From Owenia fusiformis (Eukaryota; Annelida; Polychaeta; Sabellida; Oweniidae): a stretch of DNA of 64,000 nt. Positions 23,701-33,474 of the stretch are shown one piece after another; position 1 is the first letter of the stretch, and each line of letters opens with the position of its first letter. The notes beneath the pieces are model-generated. The model made no database searches, had not been told where the DNA came from, and was given only the letters and a program-made list of their open reading frames with translations. A program made the translations under genes and the position numbers. The stretch is taken from assembly GCA_903813345.2 (NCBI GenBank), contig CAIIXF020000004.1:23373985-23437984 (forward strand), read 5' to 3'.

Positions 23701-26700
23701 ACACATATCGAGGACGTCATTATCATTAACCTGGCCAGAGCCAATGATGTACTATAACAATTTTGAAGTCGCAAGTACGAAATTGTGGCTTAAAAAAGAA
23801 TATCAAGACTATATTGAATACATCGACAAACTAGGCGGGATTTATTATTATCGTTGGGGTGATGCACCGATCAAATCTCTCGCTGTATCATTGTTTGTAC
23901 CTCAGGAAAATATTCATCAATTTACCGATGTATGGTATACTCATGACACTCTATCATACCCGACAGTGCTTACGTTAATGTATACACATAGTATTACTAT
24001 AATAGCTTTGTTTGTGATAATAGCCTCAATTATGACATATTTGCTAAGAAAACATAAATATCTAAAATACGGCCAATCACTGTTGAGGGGAAGTGTCAAA
24101 TGAGAAAGCTATTATATAGAGGGACAATGTCAAAATGCTTATTCTGTCTGATACAGTGTAGGATTATTCCTTTTCTGCAAAAAATATGAAAGGAGTAATT
24201 GTAGTCTGTAGTCAATATATTTACTCATTTACTCATCATACCTTGGTAATCTAATATGCCTGTATGTGTCAAGCATTTAAACTAGATTAATAAATAAAGA
24301 CCACTAACACTGGTGATCCACTCGATTACGATGGTTACCGAAACGGTTCGTTTCGATAACAAAATGTCGGAACATCAAAGGTATGATTTTTCTTTTTCCC
24401 TTATTTCACACGTTGTAGGCAGAATTCCCACAACATTTTTATCACGACATGTATCAGTGTTATGTGTATAAGAAAATGTACATATTTGCGAACAAATAGT
24501 TCAGAAGGCAACAAAATCGTCGATTTAATTTTTATGTAACTTAAAGGGTTCCGATTAGCATCCCGTATAAAAACAATATGGCGGCTCCAGGCGAATCAAC
24601 CGGATCAGTCCATTTTTAAGAAATAAGGGGAGTTCTGTAAAATCCAGTTTATTGAAATTGTCTTTGAGATAAAGTAATCCGTTTATAATGATTTTGAAAA
24701 CGTTATCCAGAGAGTGATTGCGTTCAAAGAATACATGTACAACAGCCAATATAAATCCTTGTATTAGAAACCGGTTTGTCTTGCTTTGTTTCATTTGTAG
24801 GATATTTCATATGCCAAGCTGTGTGCTGTTACGTTATGGGGAAACTTAGATGCCAATTTTTCCTTATTATACACAAATAGAAGATCCTGAAACTTCACCC
24901 ATAAATGTGGAATTGATTTGTCAAAATAAAAATCACCATTTTATAAATGTGTGACGATCTATAATATACTTATGCTATATAACAGTTAGAGGTGTTGACA
25001 CAACAACCTCGAACCTGTGAACCCTTGAGTATTATTCCGGGATTGGGCCTTTTATTATACTAAATGGTGAGCAACACCAGAAACGAGCGTTCGATTTGCT
25101 AAACGATATGCGTCACCCTTTAAGTGTGGAAAACAGCGGATTATATAAAAATGGACTGTAACAAATACCTGGATTTGTTGATTTTTAAAAAAAGTAATTT
25201 TTTGATATCACTTTTTATGCCCGGCATAAAAAGTGATGTCCCATTTTATGCTGGCATAAAAAGTGATATCCCATTTTATGCTGGCATAAAAAGTGATGTC
25301 CCATTTTATGCTGAGCATAAAAAGAGATACTCCATTTTATGCTGGTATTGTTTAGGAAGTGATGTTTAATGGTAGTTCAAGATTTAAGACCCATCATTCT
25401 GGCACAGATTGCTGAACCATTGTTAGTTAAGAATTCCTAATAGAATTAAGAATTATTAGCTGAAACTGAGTTGTTTTGCCCTGGCAAACAATTTTCCAAC
25501 TTGTAGTTCAACTTCTTCTGTCTATTTGTTGACAGTCTGTGATGTCATCATTAATCATCACAATAGAAATGAGGTAATTCACGATGACATCACAAAGTAC
25601 TCTGATGACATCATCAAACATCACAATGGAAACAAGATAATTCATGATGACATCACAAAGCATCTCTGTCATAGATAGAACTCTGCCACATTTCTTAGAA
25701 ATCAAACTACTATGTGACATCATAGATAATCTCACTGTCACAGATAGAATTCACCTAATTCCCATTGTGATGATTGATGATGACATCACAGACTGTCAAC
25801 ACATATAGACAAAAATGAATTTCAAATGCATATTGGGATATTGTTTGCTAGGACAAACAGAACAGTTTCAGCTATTAATTCTTAATTCTATTAGGAATTC
25901 TTAACTAAAATAAGTTCAGCAATCTATGTGAGAAAGATGGGTCTGAAATCTTGAACCACCTTTAAACATCACTTACTAAATAATACCAGCAGAAAATGGG
26001 GTATTTTTATGCTCAGCATAAAATGGGACATCACTTTTTATGCCAGCATAAAATGGGACATCACGTTTTATGCTGGGCATAAAAAGTGATATCAAAAAAT
26101 ATTTTTTTTAAAAACCAACAAATCCGGGTATTTGTTACAGTCCATTTTTATATAATCCGCTGTTGGAATTAAATTGACGATTCTGTCTTCTGAGCTATTT
26201 TTTGCAAACATGTACATTTTCTAAAACATAAGATACTGATACACGTTTGTGAGAAAAATGTCGTCAGGATTCTGCCTACAACGCGTGAAATAAGGAAAAA
26301 AGAAAAATCGTATGATTCGTATAATGCTGATATAATAACCTTATTTTCAACATTATCACATACACCATGTACACACTAAGTGGTTGCTAAGAGGGAAAGT
26401 ACCCCAGAATTCATATATGAATGTATTGCCAAATAAAAATGAGCCTTTAGGTTCGTCTATGTATTCTGGGATATTTATTTAACATATTTAAAAGTTATAA
26501 AATGCATTTCGAAAATATGAAATAGAAAAGGTTATTGTATACTGGGAATTCCTTGAAAGCATCTTTGTATGTATAGAAAATCCTGTCGGAGTGAAACAAC
26601 TTTGGTACTTCTAAAGAGCGGGAGGTATTCTTCAGAGGTCCGTTCAAATTAAGTCATTTGGTCTTAGGACTCTGAAAAGTGTTCCACTTCAAAAGGTGTT

Positions 26701-29700
26701 CCACTCAACAGGCTTCATTGTAGTTACACATTTTCTAACAATAAAACATGCAGAATAAAACTTTAAAAATATTTTTTATTGTTCCAGTGTTATCAATGTT
26801 GAGGCCTGAAAAGTTACTTTTGATATGTTTTTTCACCTACACTCATGTATATAAAAATAGAGTGACATTAATATTTGAGCCAGGCCACAGGAAAGGGGTC
26901 TTATCACAGATTTTTTCAATATTCTGATTTTTTTTGTTTATCTTAGAAAGCACAAAGAGACCTTTCAAATGAGCCATAGCTTATGTCTTAACAATTTTTC
27001 CTTGCATATATACACCAAAAAGTCGGATTTGAATTTAGCACATTTTCCTCTTAATCTTGGGCACATTTTTGGCTCTGTGGCACAATTCTTAATTTTGTGA
27101 TAAGACCGTTTTGCTATGGGCAGGCTCATTTGTTAGTGACTGGTCTATATTGAGACTTCCAACAAGCTGATTGTTCTAGAATCTTGTTACGATCTGCCAA
27201 ACTCAACGAATTGTATGCCTTTTTACATTACACATTTTAGGTCTGGAGGCATTTTAGTAATGGGATAATACTAAGTTACTGTTTTCTCTTTCCTTGTCTA
27301 CAAATGTGTCTGTCTCATATTCGTGATTATAAAACATTTAATGGTTGAATCTTTTCTTTCATAACAGACCCATGGGATGTAAAAAATGTTCAGAATACAA
27401 ATCAAAAACATCCAGTTAATTTCCAATAATGATAAACCAATTAACCACTGGATTCACACCTTTCTCTTAATCCAAACATAAAACATTCAGTTCTTTTCTA
27501 ATAGGATAAACCAATTAACTCCTGTATTCACACCTTTCTAGAGCATCCTGTTGTTTTCCACAATTAGGGGTGTCACCGAGACACACGCTAATTAGGACAA
27601 TATTGGTTCTTTGATTACATTAATGTAAAGATAAATTTTACAACTACAACATTGACTTCAAATATGTGGCTCTTTTCATGTTTTGAGTATTAATGAAATG
27701 TCCAGACAAATCCGGACATTTGATTTTTGATAAAAATGTTCAGATGTTTAGATTGGAGCGCCATCTGGCGTTTGGGAAGTGAATCGGGACTAAATATTTA
27801 TAAGGTAAGTCCTAATTTATCTGAAAACATGTCAAAGTTCAGTGGAAAATCTCATTCTAAGCTGGCGGCGGAGTGATTTTGACCTTGGTGATTTTTACCA
27901 CAATTCTCTTAGAAATCTGACGATAGAGGTAGGTAGTGTCTTAAAGTTTATTTATCTCAAAAATAGGCTATGCGAGTCTCTCCCGCACACTGTGTTATGT
28001 TGCACTAGGCTTGGATACTAGTCGTTAATAAGATACAGGGTAAAATGTTATAATGGCCACCTATGGGAAACTCTTATATTGTCTCCAACCTATACAGGTT
28101 CTACTGTACTTTATTTTAGCGAATGTGTATTTACAGTTTATGATTAACATTATGGTAAAAAACGAACTGATTGATTTTTCCTAACAAAATAATTGTCGAG
28201 GCCAATGCTGGTCGGAGCTTCACGGTTTCAGTTAACCATCTGAACCCTAATCAAAATTATATACAGTGTTCTCCGTAGGATTTTTTTGGTCATATTATGC
28301 CAATTTTTGTGATTTTTCTCATTTTCAAGTGGGTGCGAATTGATTATCACGTGGGTGCAAGCCTGATTTTAATGCTGGGGAGATCACTGGTATATTTATT
28401 CAGAGGGAAAAAATCAATCATAGACGTCATACCTGCAGTAAAATCGTTTGAAGTAGATGGTTCCTGTGGCGATCACTTGCTGCCTCACTTTCAACTGTTC
28501 TCCTAATGCCTGCAGCACTGAAAAGTAACACACGGCAAATGACGTAAAAGAGCAAGATGACAGAAAATGCAATTAAAATCTAAGATCCATCGTCTAGAGT
28601 GATATTATTTTTATGAAGGAGTTGATATCAAATATCAGAACAAATGAGTATATCATGCCTGTAGCCAGCGGGGGTTCGAGAGGTTCGTGCGAACCCCCGG
28701 TCAAAAATTCCCAAAAGTTCATGAAATAAATTAGATAAGATTTAACCCATCAATGAGAAACCATGGCCTTCATATTTCTTGTTAAAGGCAGAGTGTGATG
28801 AGTATCAGAATGGATTTAACCATTTACTGTGCTCATGTGGGGCTATGTAGCGTATTGTGCCTGGGTCACATTTGCTCCGATCCATCGGCCGGCGTCCGGC
28901 AGATTGAGTGTTTCGTTCAAATTTGTATTCAATTTTGAACAAAACACTCAATCTGCACTCAATCGTCACTGTTCTAGCACCATCCACATTATGGCGCTTC
29001 AAACGCGTGTGCCATCCCCAATAATGGCGCAATTGCTCAAGCACCATCCACATTATGGGGCTTTCAGACTCGAGCGCCATCCACATGATGGCGCTCCAGA
29101 CTCCAGCACCATTCACATTATGGGGCTTTACCATAGGCTAAGGGCGATAGAAATCATTTTTTAATAAAGATGTCATGGTAATCGATCTGTGTTTATCTAT
29201 GTTTCTCTTTAGAAAAAAAGATAATACTGGATTCTGTTGGTGCTGCCATCTCTATATCCGCCCAGAACCTATGGGCTTTACGAACCAAGCACCATTCACA
29301 TTATGGGGCTTACAGACCTAAGTACCATCCATATTATGGCGCTTTCAGACTAACGCGGCACCATCAACATTATGGTGTTTTCAAATATAGCACCATCCAC
29401 ATAATTATCGGGCTACTGATTTTCATTTGCCTTGAAGGAGATTTCAACTTTCATTCACAAGCCGCAAACAACGCGACTTCATACGCAAGAGAGTGTCACA
29501 GTCAATTCATGAGATGCCCATGCAGATGCCAACATGTTTGTATATACTTATGTTAAGAGATTAATATTATTATTATAACATGCATTTTTATATATATTTG
29601 TTTGTTTCCTATAAATCGTAGCAAATGTGACCAAGGCATGTGTCCTGTTCGAAACTATAACAAGACCGGTGTGAAAGAAATGATGGTCCCCCAGGGACGG

Positions 29701-32700
29701 GCCCAGGGATTATGGTCCCCTTTCTTATCGGCCCTTACTGGCCCTGATTGTGTATAAGATAATGAGGGAAAGAGTTGTATTTAGGTTACCATATAAATCG
29801 GAGAGTAGGACCATAATTTGATAGGAACTTCTACCCTTTTACACCTGGTCTAGTAGGAGCAAAATCATTTCGACATCAGGATATTAAACCATAGGCTCAG
29901 GGGCGATAGAAATCATTTTTAAATAAAGATGGCATGGTAATCGTTCTGTGTTTATCTGTGTTTCTCTTTAAAGAAAAAGATAATACTGGATTCTGTTGGT
30001 GCTGCCATCTTTATATCGGCCCAGAACCTATGATAAAAACAGTAATTGGCCATTTAATTCAATCATAACAATAGATTTTTTCTGAAAAGTTTCGAATTCA
30101 CAATGAAGCAACGGTGTATCTTTTATAATCAATATTTTATAATGAAGTGTATTTTTGAATTTAAATCTTAAATAAAATAATATTAGCGTCAGAATGAAAT
30201 GGATTACATACGCTATTACAATTTAATAAATGAGAATTGTAGGAACGGTATATACTCTTTTATGATCAATATTCAATCGTGCTATAATAGAATTCAACCA
30301 TTTACTGTGATATATGTAACATATTAGTTCTGTTCGTATCTGTAATTGGAGCTCATGTGGTGTCTAGAAGCAAAATCATTTTATCCGAATATTATAGTAA
30401 TACTAATTGGCCATTTAATTCAATTTTTAATGATGTTTTTTCTGAAAGGTTACGAATTCACAATGACGCAACAGTATATCTTTTAGAATCAATATTTTAA
30501 TGAAGTGTATTTTTAAAATTTAAATCTTAAATAAAATAAGATTAGTGTCAGAATGAACTGATTACATATAACTGTATAACAATTAAAAAAGAAAGGATCG
30601 AACTTTATACTCTTTTATGATCAATATTTGATCGTGCTGAGTCTTGGCCCATATAGACAAACTAGTGACAAAAAAGCTAACTTAATTGACATTAAAAGTT
30701 AATCTTGCAGCAGAATTTGCAAGACGTATATGTTATTGCAAACAATTTTAGACGGTTACATCTTTGATTATAACGCTCAGGCTGACCACGAAGATAGGCA
30801 TATCTTTAAGATACATTCATTATCCGAAGGAAAGTATGTCAATGATAATTAAGTAACTGAATTAGGTATTGCGCGCGGTGCAAATCTGGATGTAAATTAA
30901 ACAAAAAGAGAACCCCACTTGAGAAATCCTGGCTACAGGCCTGTATATAGACAATGAAGCGATGGCTCAAGACTTGTATTTCATGGACTTGCACATCTAC
31001 ATACTACCGAAGGAGAAAGACATTTTGTTAAATCGCACACAGTGCTATCTATTTTTAAAATTCCCAAAGATAATCATAACTTTGTTGTATTGACAAAATA
31101 CAGTGACATCTATACTTACAATTTGCAAAGAAAATCATAACTTTGTTATATTCCTGTTCATCTATCACCTTCAGATCAGCTTCTCTTTCCTTCATAAGAT
31201 CTTGAGGGTCTAACAGCCATTGTTGACTGGAAAAAGAATGTTCATTTAGCACTATATACAACATTTTTGGATTTGTAATATAAACATCTAATTTGGCAGA
31301 TTTTAGAGGATGAGTCTCTTTAACATATTCTTTTGTGTAGGAGGGGGATTTATATTATCCTATGAGGGATATGGGTTGTGACCTCTACAGTCATTATGGT
31401 ATTACAAAAGTGGGTCTCCTGCGCATGTTAGAATTTTTCTTCAAAACTCAACTTTTGTTCAAGTTGATATGATTGTTACTCAAGTCTCTAGCCAATTCTT
31501 GGCTAGAAGTAATTCCATCTGGAACTCCTAGAACTACTCCAGTAAAATTTCTTGCCGGGGTTCAATAAATTTAAGTAATTCTAAAAACTGTCATGTTAAA
31601 GGCATACTGTAACATACAGCCGACAAAATGGTTAAAAAAATATTTTCTCAGGCTTTAGAGTCGATTTCATGGTTTAAAACCTTCTCTGGTGATTCTATTT
31701 TCGAACTATGCATGAAAGTCCATTCTAAGTCGCCTATTGAACCTTGAAAAGTGATATTTAGACTGAGGATTGAAAGGTGTTCACAACTTTCAGCTCATCT
31801 TTATTACGACAGACAGGAAGTGAATTTTCGAGTATACTAATTGGTGATAATGTTCTTTTTTTATGAAGCAAGGAAGTCAAAACATTAATAGAAATCATAG
31901 TAAGCATTAGAAGATCATTTAGAAGTATTTAAAAGTTTTAAATGCGAATAGCTCATTATAGTATTAGTTGATCAGTAATCACATGACGTTTTATGCCAAT
32001 GAAAGAATCAGTTATAATAAAGCTGCTTGGTTGGCAATAGTTCAACAAGTTAAAACAAATACCACGGCTTTCATTTATTAATCTGAATGTTCTTGTTCAG
32101 TACAAAGAAATTTTTGATCGCAATATTTGCGTGTAATATTTAACTTATTTCAACCGTCAAATTCCTCCATTTTTGGTTCTTCCGAGCCACTTCCGGGTCG
32201 GTCAAACGGGGAATCCCCATTTAAATCCAACCGCCATCTTGGAAAGTGATAGAATATCTTTCGATGAAAAAGAAATACGTTCCCATTCTGCCGATAAACC
32301 CAGATAATTGTAGATTCAACTACACAAAAGAATGCTAAAATACCCAGGAATCTATTGAAGTAGGAATGTTATAAAAACCCTTCGACCTTCGACCTGCACC
32401 TTCGACTTACAGGGTGTCCAAAAAGAAAATATTATAGAATTTATTTTTGCCGATCTCAGACCACGCAAGAGTCACTTGATTTGTGGTTCACAGGTGAGAT
32501 CGTTAAGATCTTAAATTGTAGCAACGTTTGCAGTACTCTAGGTATAGTTACAGGGGTGAAATAGCGTTTTCATGTTATCAAATTAAGATTCTGTTGATGT
32601 TGATCGGGTAGTCAATCGGGTAGTTTAAATGGGTTACTTCCTGGTTTTGATTCGATTGAATCAAAGTAAGATTAGAGTTAGTAGCAATCAATTACTGTTC

Positions 32701-33474
32701 TATTTATTGAGTTCCAATTATAGTCTTGTTGTGTGATCAATATTAAAACGGGATATGGCGTCAATAACTTGTTATTTAACTTTGAAATCTTGTCCGAAAA
32801 GTGATGACGTCACTGGGCCTATAAAGTATTTCGCCGATGTAAACTCAAGAGATGGCAGCTATAGCTTTTGACGAGGACAGAGCTCCGTTCAATTTCATAA
32901 TCTATGTGAAGTTGGACTTAGTCGTTTTTCAAAGAAATATTTTGGGACTTTGACAATTTTCATAAGAAAAGTCAAAGGTGCAGGTCGAAGGGTTTTTATA
33001 ACTTTCTTTTTGGCCCGCTTTTTGGATACCCTGTAGGTTGAAGCTGAAGGTCGAAGGTGCAGGTCGAAGGGTTTTTATAACATTCCATTGAAGTAGGTAT
33101 CTTAAGTGTAAGAGGCATAGAAAATTCTCCCATTTTGTAAACGTACAGGCAAAAGATTGAGATGTTCTCAGGACTAAAGTCCTGGCACGGGATAAGAATT
33201 GGCAATATACGGTCAGCGACTGGGTTTGAAGCGAGAGGTGGGAGCTAACAGGAAGTACTGCAAGTACTATTCATATTTAAATAAATTTGCCCTCAAATCG
33301 CAATCACCCCGATAGTCATTCGAAAATACAAGCTTATTCTTAGAAAATTGGTTTCACTTTCAATGTACTTAACCCTATTATCGCCCATTACAAATTGTGA
33401 TTCTTTCAAGCTTCGTTTTAATACGATAAGTCAGTAACTTACTAATGTGAACTCTGCCAAAAGTTCCCTGCCAT
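17630..33474 (-). CDS. CCNC: cyclin C (Mediator kinase module), 9 exons placed
   Basis: Cyclin C pairs with CDK8/19 in the Mediator kinase module in the nucleus. Coding exons on the minus strand: 33474-33443, 31226-31120, 28517-28433, 20438-20369, 19961-19910, 19620-19526, 19310-19151, 18503-18424, 17748-17630; 800 coding bases, all junctions GT-AG and phase-consistent. The start MAGNFWQSSH, the cyclin-box LLQALGEQLKVRQQVIATGT, LMAPTCIFLASKVE, FSYAYPSGEFPYRINHVLEC, DCCLVIFHPYRPL and QQKDAKQWFAELSVDMDK match animal cyclin C along its length. The final exon (short polar tail) was not found; without splicing after 17,630 the frame ends QPSR-stop, giving 267 aa against about 283 in human. Introns are long and transposon-filled; intron 3 contains an antisense gene. 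Several exon edges are tandemly copied. Confidence 0.95.
17741..17842 (-). repeat. tandem copies of the CCNC exon 9 acceptor
   Basis: TTCCAG|ATTTTAGAGAT.ACC occurs at the true exon start (17,748) and 39 bp upstream (17,787); a third copy near 17,829 has lost the AG (TTCCAA). The 39-bp spacing is 13 codons and the reading frame through the second copy is open. Confidence 0.8.
18050..18423 (-). repeat. ~18-bp degenerate array at the CCNC exon 8 donor
   Basis: Units like TGTTCTGTGATTTTTTCATG (minus strand) start within four bases of the exon 8 donor and fill most of the following intron. The shared unit is intronic, so descent from the exon edge is not shown here. Confidence 0.65.
18424..18503 (-). 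CDS. CCNC: CCNC exon 8
   Basis: Encodes CLHMACVIQQKDAKQWFAEL then SVDMDK. Acceptor GTATTTCCAG, donor GATAAG|GTATTG. Confidence 0.93.
19151..19310 (-). CDS. CCNC: CCNC exon 7
   Basis: Encodes DCCLVIFHPYRPLIQYAADI, LLQLAWRIVNDSLRTDICLF and YPPYLIAL. Acceptor TGATTCCAG; donor CCTAG|GTGATT is weak. Confidence 0.93.
19305..19440 (-). repeat. degenerate copies of the CCNC exon 7 start
   Basis: Minus-strand ACTGTTGCATTATGATTCCA just before the exon resembles the exon start ACTGTTGCCTAGTGATATTC. Two more CTATTGCATT(A/T)TGGG units lie further upstream. Confidence 0.55.
19526..19620 (-). CDS. CCNC: CCNC exon 6
   Basis: Encodes KNKFSYAYPSGEFPYRINHV then LECEFFLLEMM. Acceptor ATATTTTCAG, donor ATGATG|GTGAGA. 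One residue longer than human at AYPSGEFP. Confidence 0.93.
19770..19912 (-). repeat. degenerate copies of the CCNC exon 5 donor
   Basis: After TTTAA|GTGAGTATTTGAAA the intron repeats GTGAGTAT-type words (AAGTGAGTATATTTTGAA, CAGTGAGTCTTGAGT, CAGTGAGTATTTGAAA), so several strong donor consensus sites follow the true one. Confidence 0.7.
19910..19961 (-). CDS. CCNC: CCNC exon 5
   Basis: Encodes EFGVISNNRLISTCQNL. Acceptor TTTATTTAG, donor TTTAA|GTGAGT. Confidence 0.9.
20369..20438 (-). CDS. CCNC: CCNC exon 4
   Basis: Encodes HPLKCIDPLLMAPTCIFLAS then KVE. Acceptor TCTGTTCCAG, donor GTAGAG|GTGAGT. The acceptor and exon start are repeated upstream. Confidence 0.93.
20411..20546 (-). repeat. 61-bp tandem copies of the CCNC exon 4 acceptor
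   Basis: The unit holds TTCTGTTCCAG|CCACCCTTTGAAATGCATAG plus AAATAAGTCAA. One full copy (decoy exon start 20,499) and one partial copy lie upstream of the true exon edge, at 61-62 bp spacing. The decoy would shift frame. Confidence 0.88.
22915..22975 (+). promoter_or_regulatory. TATA-like element before the GT15 gene
   Basis: TATTTATATATAGC at about 22,916-22,930 lies ~50 bp before the ATG. No experimental start; weak evidence. Confidence 0.3.
22976..24103 (+). CDS. GT15 (Kre2/Mnt1-type) alpha-mannosyltransferase, intronless
   Basis: 375 aa. Predicted Golgi-type glycosyltransferase of the fungal KRE2/KTR/MNT1 family, which transfers mannose from GDP-mannose to glycans. Residues ~5-27 are a hydrophobic type II anchor. 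Family motifs in order: AFIYLLMNGTPEGIRRLF, IVIFHEPG, YRHMCRFHAKIVTKHPLM, the metal-site-like YYMRLDDDSQF, YNNFEVASTKLW (with the Glu that aligns to the proposed catalytic residue), then GGIYYYRWGDAPIKSLAVSL and the His motif VWYTHDTLSYP. A second hydrophobic stretch sits near residues 333-352, followed by a basic tail, unlike the usual soluble C-terminus. It lies in intron 3 of cyclin C on the opposite strand. GT15 is best known from fungi and sparse in animals, so transfer or retroposition is possible but not shown. Complete start to stop. Confidence 0.9.
   Translation: MNKPTITLTGLLAISIIIFIVIRIPLISRTGHSHRISRGGPDTRNWPDRILYQELKRTTEPDLGLQILRSLLKKWPSNKPKAFIYLLMNGTPEGIRRLFSGLKSVDKNYNDEFKYPIVIFHEPGVTHSQKILIQNASKSLIVFQMVEFKIPEFLEKEVPKRACSKNVGYRHMCRFHAKIVTKHPLMELFDYYMRLDDDSQFNGNIKYDLFKEMSDNSYIYGYLGITNDSPECVIGLWDAVRKHISRTSLSLTWPEPMMYYNNFEVASTKLWLKKEYQDYIEYIDKLGGIYYYRWGDAPIKSLAVSLFVPQENIHQFTDVWYTHDTLSYPTVLTLMYTHSITIIALFVIIASIMTYLLRKHKYLKYGQSLLRGSVK
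24289..24298 (+). terminator. poly(A) signal of the GT15 gene
   Basis: Overlapping AATAAATAAA about 185 bp after the stop codon. Confidence 0.5.
24310..26340. mobile_element. nested inverted-repeat element (outer)
   Basis: Arms at about 24,380-24,530 and 26,168-26,320 are inverted copies (AATTCTGCCTACAACGTGTG, ATGTACATTTTCT, GACGATT.TGT). A related single arm occurs at 42,862-43,015, and both loci carry CTGGTGATCCA(C/T)TCGATTAC at an end. No coding capacity. A second foldback is inserted inside it. Confidence 0.7.
25133..26163. mobile_element. 1.03 kb foldback element (inner)
   Basis: Ends ACAGCGGATTATATAAAAAT and its reverse complement. Each arm carries tandem ~30-bp units CCCATTTTATGCTGGCATAA and AAAGTGATGTC. 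The middle (25,540-25,800) is a second palindrome built from GATGACATCACA and TGTGATGTCATC words. Confidence 0.85.
26341..28432. other. rest of CCNC intron 3
   Basis: No exon or conserved ORF recognised on either strand. One local duplication, AACATAAAACATTCAGTTCT-type words with GATAAACCAATTAAC, at 27,430-27,515. Confidence 0.5.
28433..28517 (-). CDS. CCNC: CCNC exon 3
   Basis: Encodes LQALGEQLKVRQQVIATGTI and YFKRFY, the core of the first cyclin fold. Acceptor ACTTTTCAG, donor CTGCAG|GTATGA. Confidence 0.93.
28975..29400. repeat. ~30-bp tandem repeat
   Basis: Units of the form GCACCATCCACATTATGGCG plus a variable 8-12 bases (CTTTCAGACT...), about ten copies, interrupted by a MITE at 29,132-29,273. 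ORFs across it on both strands are periodicity effects. Confidence 0.8.
29132..29273. mobile_element. 142-bp MITE with 8-bp target duplication
   Basis: Ends CATAGGCT and AACCTATG. It interrupts the tandem array and is flanked on both sides by GGCTTTAC. A second copy of the same element is at 29,890-30,032. Confidence 0.85.
29850..30640. repeat. two-copy ~360-bp tandem duplication
   Basis: AGCAAAATCATTT...TAATTGGCCATTTAATTCAA through CTTTTATGATCAATATT occurs twice (from about 29,858 and 30,367). The first copy holds the MITE and the second does not, so the MITE came after the duplication. Confidence 0.75.
29890..30032. mobile_element. second copy of the 142-bp MITE
   Basis: About 90% identical by eye to 29,132-29,273, same CATAGGCTC...GAACCTATG ends and orientation. 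Flanks TATTAAAC and ATAAAAAC are a degraded 8-bp pair. Confidence 0.8.
31056..31160 (-). repeat. tandem copy of the CCNC exon 2 end
   Basis: Coding AATATAACAAAGTTATGATT.TCTTTG next to the donor recurs in the intron 61 bp later as AATACAACAAAGTTATGATT.TCTTTG. The copy lacks a good donor. Confidence 0.8.
31120..31226 (-). CDS. CCNC: CCNC exon 2
   Basis: Encodes QQWLLDPQDLMKEREADLKV and IDEQEYNKVMIFFAN. Acceptor CTTTTTCCAG, donor AAATT|GTAAGT. Its 3' end is copied 61 bp further into intron 2. Confidence 0.93.
32365..33086. mobile_element. 722-bp foldback element in CCNC intron 1
   Basis: Inverted ends AATGTTATAAAAACCCTTCG, with GACCTGCACCTTCGA following, flanked by direct repeats ATTGAAGTAGG (32,354-32,364 and 33,087-33,097). 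Inner arms carry ACAGGGTGTCCAAAAAG and its inverse. Confidence 0.8.
33443..33474 (-). CDS. CCNC: CCNC exon 1 (start codon)
   Basis: ATG GCA GGG AAC TTT TGG encodes MAGNFWQSSH plus two bases of Tyr, identical to the conserved animal start. Donor CATTA|GTAAGT. Confidence 0.93.

Larger units (their letters stand above)
28657..30940. mobile_element. TIR element with GCCTGTAGCCAG ends
   Basis: GCCTGTAGCCAG..GGGGTTC at the left and its inverted partner at the right bound 2.28 kb inside CCNC intron 2. Target duplication not clear. Contains tandem repeats and two MITE insertions. A related GGCTACGGGCC end is at 20,785-20,800. Confidence 0.5.

Noticed and set aside
28805-29164. Overlapping ~110-aa ORFs on both strands
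   Set aside because: Periodicity of the ~30-bp tandem repeat and MITE sequence; no conserved domain.
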